NCBI RefSeq assembly: GCF_014287815.1
Contig: NZ_JACOOQ010000006.1
Span: forward strand, 62,001-126,000
Direction: 5' to 3'
DNA: 64,000 nucleotides
Source: Clostridium lentum
Lineage (GTDB): Bacteria > Bacillota > Clostridia > Clostridiales > Clostridiaceae
Part shown: positions 20,201 through 28,758 of the stretch, piece by piece
Layout of the letters: every line of letters starts with the position of its first letter
How positions within the stretch are numbered: the first letter of the stretch is position 1
Translations under genes and position numbers: made by a program
The notes under the pieces: model-generated
The model's input: only the letters and a program-made list of their open reading frames with translations
What the model was told of the DNA's origin: nothing
Database searches by the model: none

Positions 20201-20565
20201 AGTTCATTAATAGGCTGCTTTCCATAAGAGCTTTCAGGCACAGCTTGTACCCTAACTACATTATTTGCACCACCAGTATTAACTAATAAGTCTGCTGAAT
20301 AAGAAGGCATTACTTGCATAACACCTTTAAGTTCTTCTAATGATCTAATATCATCATCTTGAAAACCATAGTCTGACATAATTTTATAATCCATCAAATT
20401 ATTTGCTTCAAAAAATTTATTTGCTGAATATTTCATACTTGGACTTGCAGCTTTAACTCCCACAAAAAAACCTACCCCTAAAGCTACAATAAGTAATATT
20501 GAAATAAATCTGCTTTTAGTATCTTTTATTTGTCTTATGAAGACCTTTTTTAAACCACTTGTCAT
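17263..20565 (-). CDS. FtsX-type ABC transporter permease with long coiled coil
   Basis: A 1100-residue permease. It has an N-terminal membrane segment (about 18-38), an extracytoplasmic domain, a coiled-coil region rich in Ala, Gln, Glu and Ile (about 255-540), an FtsX domain with three membrane segments (about 565-700), a second periplasmic-like domain, and a second FtsX domain (about 965-1100). Such permeases export peptides or lipids, or act mechanically on the envelope. It follows its ATPase partner by 15 bp and ends the operon that encodes the condensation, ligase, carrier and PPTase proteins, so export of the product is a reasonable inference. Confidence 0.88.
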   Translation of the reverse strand: MTSGLKKVFIRQIKDTKSRFISILLIVALGVGFFVGVKAASPSMKYSANKFFEANNLMDYKIMSDYGFQDDDIRSLEELKGVMQVMPSYSADLLVNTGGANNVVRVQAVPESSYGKQPINELNVVEGRLPEKSGECVVESNSNTSVKYEIGDTIELLSPSDDKEITDVVKTSTFKVVGFIESPQYIAFDKGITQVGDGSILNYMMISADDFAYSRYTEVFLCVNTPKKYESSFEDDYKSYIADYSSKLSSLGVDRVEVNKEAILTQAQKQIDAARKEIDFQKADAQADLDDGKKQIQEAEATIAEKEQEITDGEAQIKASEEQLAASEAQVADGWNQIVAGEEQLNEGINEYNAGVDQYNAAYFEYMAQREAGEAQLNQAQAQLDTYGPLISGLQSIIDNGGVLSSVLQSQFDSYITQYNDAVAQVDAGRQMIADADYQIAAAKEQLDSSAAQIQAAQNEINIQKDNLTAAEQQIADGKVQLEQSKVQIVEGKVQIEEAKKQLADSKAQLEEGQKEFDTQFTLAEDELNQKSNDLKNISNGKWYIFTRDDNPGYTSFAEDATRINGIASVFPLFFFIVAALVCLTTMTRMVEEERTQIGTFKALGYENKTIAAKYFFYAFLAAITGSILGIVVGLLILPKTIFHSYDAMYKLPIFAVKISIPVIIIAVVCALLCTCTVAYLVAYRELKLNPATLMRPKAPKQGKRILLEKIPFIWNKMNFSSKVTTRNIFRYKARFIMTVLGVAGCTALILAAYGLKDSISVVVPKQYGEIFTYDTMMNLKYEGTLDEKKSLKDAIDIDKRVKSSMMIKQSLMNGSKANDDKEVQIRLFVPESLDKFKDYVHLLDKDSESDIELTDDNVVITEKLAKLLNLSVGDTITVGDDAGITVDLKISSIVENYVYNYVYLSRKMYEEKFGEDLKLNTALLKLTKDGKAHEDEVAKDWLKKNDILVVTSTSYVISSFEDIISSLNSVVVLMIICAAALAFVVLYNLTNINVAERMREIATIKVLGFTEKESANYVYRENIVLSVIGIAVGLVMGIFLSNYIVSTIEMDIVMFGRSIHGISFIYAAAFTLVFTLLVNVSMYGKLNNISMVESLKSVE

Positions 20566-20580
20566 AAAACTCCGCCCCCA

Positions 20581-21288
20581 TTACCACTCAATATCATCAA
20601 TGGAGGTTAATTTTTTATTAATAACCATAGATTCTACCTTACTATTTTTAACTCTTATAACTCTATCAGCCATTGGCGTAATAGCTTGATTATGTGTTAC
20701 TAGTACTACAGTCATATTTTCTTTTCTACATGTTTCCTGTAAAAGCTTTAAGATGTTCTTTCCTGTCTGATAATCCAATGCTCCTGTAGGTTCATCACAT
20801 AGAAGAAGTTTTGGTCTTTTTGCTAAAGCACGAGCAATGGCAACACGTTGTTGCTCCCCTCCTGATAATTGAGAAGGGAAATTATCCATACGATCTTCAA
20901 GGCCTACACTTCTTAATGCTTCTTCTGCATCCATTGGTTCTTTACAAATTTGAGATGCTATTTCAACATTTTCTTTAGCTGTAAGGTTTTGTATTAGATT
21001 ATAAAATTGAAATACAAATCCTATATCATAACGTCTATACAAAGTAAGCTCTTTGTTATTCATGGCACTTAAATCTTTTCCACCAATGATTATTTGCCCA
21101 TCATCATTTTGGTCAATACCACCTAACATATTAAGAATTGTACTTTTTCCAGCACCACTAGGCCCTACTATAACTACAAATTCTCCTGGTTTAACATGAA
21201 AGTTAACTCCATTGGCTGCAGCTATAGTAACTTCACCCATTTGATACCTTTTATAAACATCCTTAAATTCTATAAAATTATCTTCCAT
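20581..21288 (-). CDS. ABC transporter ATP-binding protein (MacB/LolD type)
   Basis: A 235-residue ATPase with Walker [10 protein letters not shown] near residue 41, Q-loop FVFQFYNLI, signature [15 protein letters not shown], Walker [13 protein letters not shown] and H-loop VTHN. The sequence around the signature and the PTGALD motif put it in the MacB/FtsE/LolD group, which pairs with FtsX-type permeases like the next gene. Its start overlaps the end of the PPTase gene by 11 bp, so it is translated from the same biosynthetic transcript. Confidence 0.94.
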   Translation of the reverse strand: MEDNFIEFKDVYKRYQMGEVTIAAANGVNFHVKPGEFVVIVGPSGAGKSTILNMLGGIDQNDDGQIIIGGKDLSAMNNKELTLYRRYDIGFVFQFYNLIQNLTAKENVEIASQICKEPMDAEEALRSVGLEDRMDNFPSQLSGGEQQRVAIARALAKRPKLLLCDEPTGALDYQTGKNILKLLQETCRKENMTVVLVTHNQAITPMADRVIRVKNSKVESMVINKKLTSIDDIEW

Positions 21289-21841
21289 CTAAATTAACCC
21301 CCCTTAGTATAATTTCTTCATTTTTATCTGTACAAATAGATAAAATAAACTTATTATCTATTTGGTAATTTTTAATTTTCAATCCTTTGTAATTACATAA
21401 ATATTCATCACCATTTTGTATAAACTCATTTTCCTTTATGGGATAGTGTAATCCTACTCCTAAAGCCTTGCCTAAACTTTCTTTCATAGTCCAATATGTG
21501 AAAAAAGTTTTTTCACTATCATCAGAGTTATATATTGAATTTATTTCCTTCTTATTACACACTCTTCTTACTACATAGTCATCAAAGCTTCTAATATTTT
21601 CAACATCTACTCCTATTTCTTCCAAACCTACAGCACAAGCAATAAGTCCATCACAATGGCTTATATTAAATTTTATATGCTCATTGTTTTTAAAAGAGGG
21701 TTTGCCATATTGATTTCTCATTACAGCTTCATCCTCTATTTCTACTTTAAAGACGCTTTTTATTGAATATCTTAATAATTCCTTGCTATAATATCTTTGT
21801 AATTTTATATCATTACATTTAGCTATAAAACATTGAATCAA
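21278..21841 (-). CDS. 4'-phosphopantetheinyl transferase, Sfp type
   Basis: A 187-residue enzyme with the PPTase motifs GVDVENIRSF near residue 97 and WTMKESLGKALG near 141, plus FNISHCDG upstream. It moves phosphopantetheine from CoA to a conserved Ser of a carrier protein. The carrier gene ends inside its start codon region (4-bp overlap), so its likely substrate is the 74-residue carrier encoded next door. Sfp-type enzymes generally serve secondary metabolism rather than the fatty acid ACP. Confidence 0.93.
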   Translation of the reverse strand: MIQCFIAKCNDIKLQRYYSKELLRYSIKSVFKVEIEDEAVMRNQYGKPSFKNNEHIKFNISHCDGLIACAVGLEEIGVDVENIRSFDDYVVRRVCNKKEINSIYNSDDSEKTFFTYWTMKESLGKALGVGLHYPIKENEFIQNGDEYLCNYKGLKIKNYQIDNKFILSICTDKNEEIILRGVNLDGR

Positions 21842-22062
21842 TTTTGTTCATTGATGTAGCTTAATACATCTTTAACTGTTCTAAAATTTCTTATATCTTC
21901 ATCTGGAATTTCGATATCAAACTCATCCTCAAATTTACCTACGATACTCATTATGTCATATGAGTTTATGTTTAAATCATCCATTAAATCCATATCTGAT
22001 GTTATTTCTTCTTCCTTTAACCCTAAATAATTTGCCATTATTTCTATTACTTTCTTATCCAA
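21838..22062 (-). CDS. Stand-alone acyl/peptidyl carrier protein
   Basis: A 74-residue acidic helical carrier. The attachment Ser is residue 34 in LNINSYDIMSIV, where most carriers have DSL. The downstream helix DIEIPDEDIRNFRTVKDVLSYI is typical of ACPs. It overlaps the AMP-ligase gene by 8 bp and the PPTase gene by 4 bp, so the three are translationally linked. It is likely loaded by the ligase and used by the two condensation proteins. The NSY in place of DSL separates it from the usual fatty acid ACP. Confidence 0.92.
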   Translation of the reverse strand: MDKKVIEIMANYLGLKEEEITSDMDLMDDLNINSYDIMSIVGKFEDEFDIEIPDEDIRNFRTVKDVLSYINEQN

Positions 22063-23734
22063 TTTGACTTACCTCCTCTAAGAACTTTTGTCTTATTATT
22101 TTTTTAGAACTATTTTTTTCAAACTCTTCTTCTTTTATATATATATGCTGTATTTTTTTAAAGCTTGGCAATTTTTTATTTACCTTTTTCAAGTCTTCTT
22201 TTAAGATTGACTCTAACTCTTCTAAACTTTTACCTGAAGAAAAATCTTGATCTAAATATACATATGTGCTGATAACTTCACTACCTTTTTTATTCTTATC
22301 TATATAAACAAGTGATTCTTTAACATACGGCATCATTTCATATATATATCCTTCTAACTCTTCAGGGTGTACATTTTTACCGTTACTTAAAACAATTAAA
22401 TTTTTCTTTCTTCCACAAATAACAAGATTTTTATCAGCGTCTATGCTTCCATAATCACCTGTTCTAAACCATCCATTAGTAAATGATTTTTCATTACTTT
22501 CATCATCTTTGTAATATCCTATCATTACATTTGGACCTTTAACTAATATTTCACCAATTCCTTCTTCATTTTTATTATCAATTTTCACTTCACAACTGGA
22601 AAATATTTTTCCTACTGAAAAATGATCTCCTTTTTTATTTAAATTTACACTGATTAATGGAGTGCATTCTGTTATTCCATATCCATTGTGAATAGTTATT
22701 CCTATATCGCCAAAGAAAGTTATAAGTTCTGGCTTAAGTGCTGCCCCTCCACATACAATTGCTTTTAATTTACCACCAAAGTTAGCATGCACTTTTCTAA
22801 ATAATAGCCTTCTTAAATCTATACCAGATTTCAATAAGAAATTACTAACTTTTATACTATTTTCAAAAACCTTTTCCACATTCATTCTTTTTAATTCGAC
22901 TCTTATACTTTTTTCCATAGTTTCTAAAAATAATGGTACCATTACTTCCATTTCTGGTTTCACTAATTTTAAATTTTTAGATAAATATTTCAAACTATCA
23001 TTAATAAAAATATTCATCCCCATAGCTATTGGAGCCATCATACCACAAACATTCTCATATATATGATGAAATGGTAATACTGCCACAGTATTGTGATAAA
23101 TTCCAAAAGCCTTACATGATTGTTCAATATTCACCAATAAATTATTTTGACTTATCATTACACCTTTGTTAAATCCAGTTGTTCCAGATGTAAACATAAT
23201 AACATTTAACTCATTAACATTTACAGTAGAGTTTTCATATACTGTATTACCTTCATTTATCAATTCTCTACCTTCATTTATTAAAGTTTGTACATCTTTA
23301 TACTTATCTATATCACTTAAGCATGCTGCAAATTCTAACTTACTATTTTCCACCATTTCATCTATACTAGATAAAAATCCTTTTGAAAATAATAACGCTG
23401 ATGCCTCACCTTTATCTACTAGTTTACTTATTTGTTCTGAGTCTAACTCCTTATCAAGAGGCACTGCTACTCCAACTCCTGTTATAATTGCAAGATATGA
23501 AACAATCCAGCTATAACTATTTCCCCCTACTATAGCTATATGCTTATCTTTTAACCCCATATCTATGAGTTTTGTCCCCAAAGCATAAACATCATCTCTT
23601 AACTGTCCATAAGTATAACTTACTATTTTCTTATTTTTCTTTTCTCTAATAGCAATTTTATCTTTATACTTATTACTAGAATTATTAATAATATCCCTAA
23701 TGGTTTCTAGGCATTCTCCAAAGACCTCTATCAC
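22055..23734 (-). CDS. AMP-dependent acyl ligase
   Basis: A 559-residue member of the ANL adenylating family. Core motifs are VIMFTSGTTGFNKGVMIS near residue 180, the NGYGITECTP region near 355, GWFRTGDYG near 420 and a C-terminal Lys in KNSSKKIIRQ. It should activate a carboxylic acid as the adenylate and pass it to CoA or to the carrier protein encoded immediately after it. The sequence looks more like fatty-acyl than amino-acid ligases, but the substrate cannot be read from the sequence. It stands between the condensation genes and the carrier gene. Confidence 0.9.
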   Translation of the reverse strand: MIEVFGECLETIRDIINNSSNKYKDKIAIREKKNKKIVSYTYGQLRDDVYALGTKLIDMGLKDKHIAIVGGNSYSWIVSYLAIITGVGVAVPLDKELDSEQISKLVDKGEASALLFSKGFLSSIDEMVENSKLEFAACLSDIDKYKDVQTLINEGRELINEGNTVYENSTVNVNELNVIMFTSGTTGFNKGVMISQNNLLVNIEQSCKAFGIYHNTVAVLPFHHIYENVCGMMAPIAMGMNIFINDSLKYLSKNLKLVKPEMEVMVPLFLETMEKSIRVELKRMNVEKVFENSIKVSNFLLKSGIDLRRLLFRKVHANFGGKLKAIVCGGAALKPELITFFGDIGITIHNGYGITECTPLISVNLNKKGDHFSVGKIFSSCEVKIDNKNEEGIGEILVKGPNVMIGYYKDDESNEKSFTNGWFRTGDYGSIDADKNLVICGRKKNLIVLSNGKNVHPEELEGYIYEMMPYVKESLVYIDKNKKGSEVISTYVYLDQDFSSGKSLEELESILKEDLKKVNKKLPSFKKIQHIYIKEEEFEKNSSKKIIRQKFLEEVSQIG

Positions 23735-23795
23735 TTTATTTATCCCCCTTTATACCAACCACATAATATCTTATTAAATTCTACATTAATAAAAC

Positions 23796-25127
23796 CTATG
23801 CATAAATCTCATCAATTATTTCACCAATAGTCTTATTAGAAGATTCAATTCCAATTTCTACTGCTTTAATCATCACTCTATATAGCTCATCAACTATTTC
23901 ATCACTTACTACAGCAACTTTATATTGGAACATGAAATCTAATTCACCTGAATCTAAAGTGTCCATTATTGTTAGATATAAATTCATTGATGAACTTCCA
24001 TTAAAATAATTTTGTACTTTAGCTTTTATCCTATTGTCTGTAAATATCTTTGCTGGCTGGTAAGTTATCGTAAAGTCTGTAAGAAGCCCTGATTTAATTC
24101 CTGCTTGTTTTAATACATAATCATGTGCAAGTTGATATGGAAAATCTCCATGCCTGTATAATTCAAACTGCTCTTTTGTTAGCTTTTCACATGCTTCTTT
24201 AAAAGATACTCCATATGGGCATTCTACCTTAAGTTGTAAGTTATTCACCATCATTCCTCCAGCTTTTTTTCTATCCATAGAGGATCTTCTTGCTAATACA
24301 GAATTCACCATTGACTTATCAGTATTATTTAGCTTATAAAAGTATATCTGGCTTCCTAAAATAAATAATGTTTGCTGAGATATTCTATTTTCTCTACAAT
24401 ATTCATTTATTTTTGCTACAATACTCTTATCTAATGACATTACTTTCTGTTTGCCTTTATATCTTATATTATTAGGTCTATATTTTTTTCCTACATATTT
24501 AGGTTCCACTGATGCAAAAACCGCTGGGTCTTTCCATTTTTTCTTAATAAACTCATAATCTCTTTGCATCCTTTTAGAATTCATATAATCTAAATCTTTT
24601 TCAATTAGAGGTATAAATTTCGCTGGCTCTTCTGGAAGTTTCTTTCCATCTTTCATAGCTAAATAAACATTAATAACATCTTTTGCATATACTGTTAATC
24701 CCCATGCATCCATAATAACATGATTTACCTTCATATATATTCCAGTTAAATCTTCTGGACCCTTTATAATAACTACATCATATAATTCCTTATCATTATA
24801 TTTAAATGCAGTACTTGTCCATTTTTCTAAAATTTCATCTATATGATCCTTTGAATAATTTGAGTAGTCTTCAATTTTTATTTCTTTAGGTTCTTCTTCT
24901 GAAACATATTGTTTTATTTGGCCTTTAACCTTTTTAAGTCTAAGCCTTAAGGCATCCATTCGCCATATAGCTTTATAAGCTGCAGCTTTTAATAATTCAC
25001 AATCAATATTCTCATGAAACCAAACTGCAGTACCAATATTAACAACGTTTTTTTCAGGTATGAATTTTAATGCAAAATACATTAGTTTTTGTGATGGAGT
25101 TAAATCATAATACTTCCTTTCAACCAA
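23796..25127 (-). CDS. Free-standing condensation-domain protein 2
   Basis: A 443-residue protein made of one NRPS-type condensation domain. The active-site motif is NHVIMDAWG, with His136 and Asp140; the first His of the classical HHxxxDG is replaced by Asn, which is common. The later latch regions (PAVFASVEPKYVGKKYR) are also recognisable. It is a clear paralogue of the upstream gene product, with the catalytic motif at the same residue number. Such domains join an acyl group on a carrier to an amine or alcohol. The gap to the upstream paralogue is 27 bp. Confidence 0.86.
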   Translation of the reverse strand: MVERKYYDLTPSQKLMYFALKFIPEKNVVNIGTAVWFHENIDCELLKAAAYKAIWRMDALRLRLKKVKGQIKQYVSEEEPKEIKIEDYSNYSKDHIDEILEKWTSTAFKYNDKELYDVVIIKGPEDLTGIYMKVNHVIMDAWGLTVYAKDVINVYLAMKDGKKLPEEPAKFIPLIEKDLDYMNSKRMQRDYEFIKKKWKDPAVFASVEPKYVGKKYRPNNIRYKGKQKVMSLDKSIVAKINEYCRENRISQQTLFILGSQIYFYKLNNTDKSMVNSVLARRSSMDRKKAGGMMVNNLQLKVECPYGVSFKEACEKLTKEQFELYRHGDFPYQLAHDYVLKQAGIKSGLLTDFTITYQPAKIFTDNRIKAKVQNYFNGSSSMNLYLTIMDTLDSGELDFMFQYKVAVVSDEIVDELYRVMIKAVEIGIESSNKTIGEIIDEIYA

Positions 25128-25154
25128 TATTAAATCCTCCTCTAATACTAAAAA

Positions 25155-26480
25155 TTATATTTCACTTATTATTTCTCTTAAGGTCTTATTAGGTGAGGCT
25201 ATACCTATCTCAATACTCTTAATCATCTGATCATAAAGCTTATCTACAATTTCTTCACTGGCCATTGCTAAATTATATTCAAACATAAAATCCAAATTTC
25301 CAGTTCCTAAAACATCTATAATAGTTAGATATACTGGAATTCCAGAACTACCATTACTGTAGTTTTGTACTCTTGCTTTAAGCATATTTTCACTTCCTAC
25401 TTTAGCTGCTTGGTAAGTAAAAGATAAATCAGTAAAGTTTCCAGACCTTATTCCTACTTTTTTTTGAAGATAATCCATAACTTGTTGATAAGGATAATCT
25501 CCATGTCTAAATAATTTAGCTTGATCTATCATTATCTTATTACATGCATCAAGGAAAGATAAATCATGTGGACATTTAACAACTAATTCTAGAATATTAA
25601 TCAACATACCTCCAGCTTTCTTGGCTGCAGCCCCACTTCTCCTTGCAAGAACATTATTTACTAAGGATTCATCAGTATTATTTAGCTTATAGAAATATAA
25701 TTGACTTCCTAATAAAAATACACTTTGTGGTGAAAGTCTATTTTCTTTACAAAATGATGTTATCTTTTCTACCTTTTCTCTTTCTAAAGTTATTACTTTT
25801 AATTTAGATTTAAACCTTAAAGATGTAGCTCTATATTTTTTACCAAGATAATTTTCATCTATTGTTGCATAATTAGGTACTTTATTAAAATATTCCTTCC
25901 AAAACTCTTCATCTCTATTAAATCTTTTTGAGTTTTTGTATGCCAAATCAGCTTCAATTAATGGAATAAATGGTGCTGGTGCTTCTGGCAATTCTTTATT
26001 ATCTATCATAGCTGCATATACATCCATAACATCCTTTATAAAAACAGTTAATCCCCATGCATCCATTGCTACATGATTAACCTTTACATAAATACCAGTT
26101 AAGTTGTTTTTAGCTTTAATTATAGTAATATCATATAACTCTGCATTTTTATATTTAAATGATGTTCCTGTCCAACCAGTAAGCTTATCATCAATTTGCT
26201 TTTTAGATAAATTAGTAAAATCTACTATATTTACTTTTTTAGGTTCTTCTGTGGATACATATTGCTTAATTACTCCATCTATCTTTTTTAATCTAAGCCT
26301 TAATGCATCTACCCTCCAAATTGTTTTATATATTGCCTGTTCTAATAAATCAACGTTAACTTCTTCTTCAATCCATAAGGCTGTTCCTATGTTTACTATA
26401 TTCTTTTTTGGTGAGTATTTTAAAGCAAAATACATGACATCCTGAGATAATGTTAAATCATAATATTTAATACTTTCCAT
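25155..26480 (-). CDS. Free-standing condensation-domain protein 1
   Basis: First gene of the biosynthetic operon, 441 residues, one condensation domain with the motif NHVAMDAWG (His136, Asp140). It starts MESIKYYDLTLSQDVMYFALKY, closely matching its downstream paralogue, so the pair arose by tandem duplication and then diverged. A GGGGG ribosome site precedes the ATG. With one carrier, one ligase and two condensation proteins, the pathway could make a two-bond conjugate such as an acylated diamine. That product is a guess. Confidence 0.86.
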   Translation of the reverse strand: MESIKYYDLTLSQDVMYFALKYSPKKNIVNIGTALWIEEEVNVDLLEQAIYKTIWRVDALRLRLKKIDGVIKQYVSTEEPKKVNIVDFTNLSKKQIDDKLTGWTGTSFKYKNAELYDITIIKAKNNLTGIYVKVNHVAMDAWGLTVFIKDVMDVYAAMIDNKELPEAPAPFIPLIEADLAYKNSKRFNRDEEFWKEYFNKVPNYATIDENYLGKKYRATSLRFKSKLKVITLEREKVEKITSFCKENRLSPQSVFLLGSQLYFYKLNNTDESLVNNVLARRSGAAAKKAGGMLINILELVVKCPHDLSFLDACNKIMIDQAKLFRHGDYPYQQVMDYLQKKVGIRSGNFTDLSFTYQAAKVGSENMLKARVQNYSNGSSGIPVYLTIIDVLGTGNLDFMFEYNLAMASEEIVDKLYDQMIKSIEIGIASPNKTLREIISEI

Positions 26481-26666
26481 AAATTAATCCCCCTAACTTT
26501 TATGTTATTTTATTTTCCTGTGGCAAGTATTTTATAAATTAGACTAATTGTTATAAAAATAACTTGATTATATTATAAGTTATATTTCCATTTTTTTCAA
26601 TTTTTAAAAAGTATTGTTTTCTTTATTTCATTGGTCTTTATAAATTTTTACTTTCTCTATAAAAAT

Positions 26667-26872
26667 AGAAAAGGATTCCTCAATCATAAAAATGTCTCGA
26701 AAATTTCTCTCTTTGACTCACCCCTTCTCATCTCCCATTTTTCCTACCTTAACACAAAAAGAGCCCCATACAAAATCATTACAATTTCATATGAGACTCT
26801 ATTTTTCGAAACTTTTTTATAGTTCTTTTCGGAACTATTTTATAAAGTTCGGAACTTTTTTATAAGTAAACA
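26667..26872. repeat. 206-bp direct repeat, copy 1 (left edge of island)
   Basis: This stretch, from AGAAAAGG to GTAAACA, is repeated in the same orientation at 38221-38427 with only scattered differences. It includes a segment of more than 40 identical bases (from TAACACAAAAAGAGCCCC on) and a series of small palindromes (AGTTC...GAACT). Sequence on either side is not shared. It lies between the promoter of the biosynthetic operon and the end of the ABC-3C ATPase gene. Confidence 0.9.
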
Positions 26873-26874
26873 TA

Positions 26875-26900
26875 GTAGCTAATAAATTCTTATTAGCTAC
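26875..26900 (-). terminator. Hairpin after the ABC-3C ATPase gene
   Basis: Perfect 11-bp stem (GTAGCTAATAA and complement) with a 4-base loop, 20 bp after the stop. The T run is poor, so termination strength is uncertain. Confidence 0.5.
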
Positions 26901-26920
26901 AGAGATAAGGATAACTTTTA

Positions 26921-28753
26921 TTACTCTACAGGAAAGAATCCATACCTTCCATTATTTTTATTTTTGGTAAAATGATAATAATTAATTTTATCCAATAATT
27001 CCTTTTGAGGGTCTGCATTTTCTAAAACTATCACTTGCTGTTTTTTAAAATTTTCTGCTAAATATTTATAGAATGAACTTTTTACTACTTCACTTATCTT
27101 TTCTTCTCCACTATCTTTTTCTTTAAATGTTATAAGTGGAGAATCTATTACAACTATTTTAGGATGTGGAAGTCCACGTAAAATATTATATTTCATAATT
27201 GCTAATGATAATGCTGAGTTTATTATAGCTCTATATCCTTTTCCAAAACTAGCTTTCTTTTTACCATTAATCTCTAAATCATATGTCTTTAAATCAAATG
27301 ATACCTGTGGAGACTTAAATAAATTCCATTTATCTAATAAATTACTTATTTCTAGACACAAAGCTTTACTATTTTCATCATTTATTTTATTTAACTCTAC
27401 TTTCACATTATTAATATTAACCTTTTTACTAGATAAATCATTTTTTAATTTCTTAGCTTCTTCTAACTTATCTTCAATAAATTTAACTCTATTTATTTCT
27501 TCTCTCTTTTCTAATATTTCTGCTAATTCACTTACTTTTAAATCTATTATAGGTTTTAACTTCAAGTTAATTTCTTCCGTTAATCTATCTACCTTTAACT
27601 TTATTTCATCTCTAATTCTTATAATTTCTATATTATTATTTTCAATTTCTAACATTACTTCTTCAAGCTCTATAATTTTCTTATTTAATTTATTTTTTTC
27701 TGCAAATATACTATCTTCTATTTTAGAAGTATTAATATACTCTAATTCTATTTCAGATGAACATACTGGACACTTAACATCATCTAATTGATTTATATAA
27801 TAATTTGCGTCATCAATAAACTCTAATCTTTTTAAATCTGATAAATAATTATTTTTTAAAAGTCTAAACTTTTTAATCACTTCATTATTGTATTGAATAG
27901 AAGTATCTTTATCTATTACTTCTTTTAATAATGTCTGCCTTTTAGCGTCACAATCTTTTAAATTTTCTTTTTTACAATTAATATTATTTCTAATATCTTT
28001 AATTAATTCTTCTATATCATATTGACTCTTCTCATCACTAATATTATTTTTTTCTTGCAACTCCTGTATATAGTTTGTTATAAGATTATCTAAAACTTCA
28101 ATTTTAGCTTCAATTTTGATATTGTTCATCTTTTTCTCTTCATTAGATATTGTTTTACAATTATCCTCTAGTCCTGTTATAATAGTTTTAAAAGCATTTT
28201 TATACTCTGGATATTTAGAATATCCACCATTACCGAGTATTATTGATTTTTCAGCTATTATCTTCTCTTCGCCTAACAAACTTAATCTTGCAAAATCTCT
28301 ATAGGTAAAACTTCTTGTCTCTCCCTTCTTATTTTTAACTATACTTGTATATCTTGAATTACATAAATCAAGTAAAAATGAAGATATATTATTAATACTA
28401 TTTTTTCTATGTTCTTCTTTAATATTTTCTGGAGTTATTGTATCTTTTAAACAGTATGAGCAATTATACTTGTACATTTTCCCATCAACCAAATCACGTC
28501 TTAATGTATAAATATTACATTCATAATCTTCTATTTCAATAAATATTGAATCATAACCTTTAGCCTCTTCAATTTGTTTAGGTGTTTTACCTCCTCCAAG
28601 CATATAATCTATTACTTGGAAAATAAATGTTTTTCCTGTATCCGAAGCTCCTGATATTACATTTAATCCAACATTAAAATCTAAAAAAGCATCTTCTTTA
28701 TTAGGTCCAATCATTATTATTTTATTTATTTTAAACCCATATAATTTATTCAT
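26921..28753 (-). CDS. ABC-3C system ATPase (DUF3732-like, Rad50/SMC type)
   Basis: A 610-residue SMC-like ATPase. Walker A is GASDTGKTF near residue 35, the zinc-hook-like CPVCS sits in the middle of the coiled coils (about 335), and the C-terminal Walker B is KIVVIDSPL followed by FKEKDSGEEK. This layout is that of the DUF3732 ATPases found in ABC three-component (ABC-3C) conflict systems. It is third in an operon after a small middle-component protein (5 bp gap) and a nuclease-like protein. It would sense a DNA or nucleoprotein signal and control the effector. Confidence 0.8.
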   Translation of the reverse strand: MNKLYGFKINKIIMIGPNKEDAFLDFNVGLNVISGASDTGKTFIFQVIDYMLGGGKTPKQIEEAKGYDSIFIEIEDYECNIYTLRRDLVDGKMYKYNCSYCLKDTITPENIKEEHRKNSINNISSFLLDLCNSRYTSIVKNKKGETRSFTYRDFARLSLLGEEKIIAEKSIILGNGGYSKYPEYKNAFKTIITGLEDNCKTISNEEKKMNNIKIEAKIEVLDNLITNYIQELQEKNNISDEKSQYDIEELIKDIRNNINCKKENLKDCDAKRQTLLKEVIDKDTSIQYNNEVIKKFRLLKNNYLSDLKRLEFIDDANYYINQLDDVKCPVCSSEIELEYINTSKIEDSIFAEKNKLNKKIIELEEVMLEIENNNIEIIRIRDEIKLKVDRLTEEINLKLKPIIDLKVSELAEILEKREEINRVKFIEDKLEEAKKLKNDLSSKKVNINNVKVELNKINDENSKALCLEISNLLDKWNLFKSPQVSFDLKTYDLEINGKKKASFGKGYRAIINSALSLAIMKYNILRGLPHPKIVVIDSPLITFKEKDSGEEKISEVVKSSFYKYLAENFKKQQVIVLENADPQKELLDKINYYHFTKNKNNGRYGFFPVE

Positions 28754-28758
28754 AATTT

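Noticed and set aside
26631-26822. 63-codon plus-strand frame in the left direct repeat
   Set aside because: The frame is not kept in the right copy of the repeat, where small indels shift it, so it is not coding.
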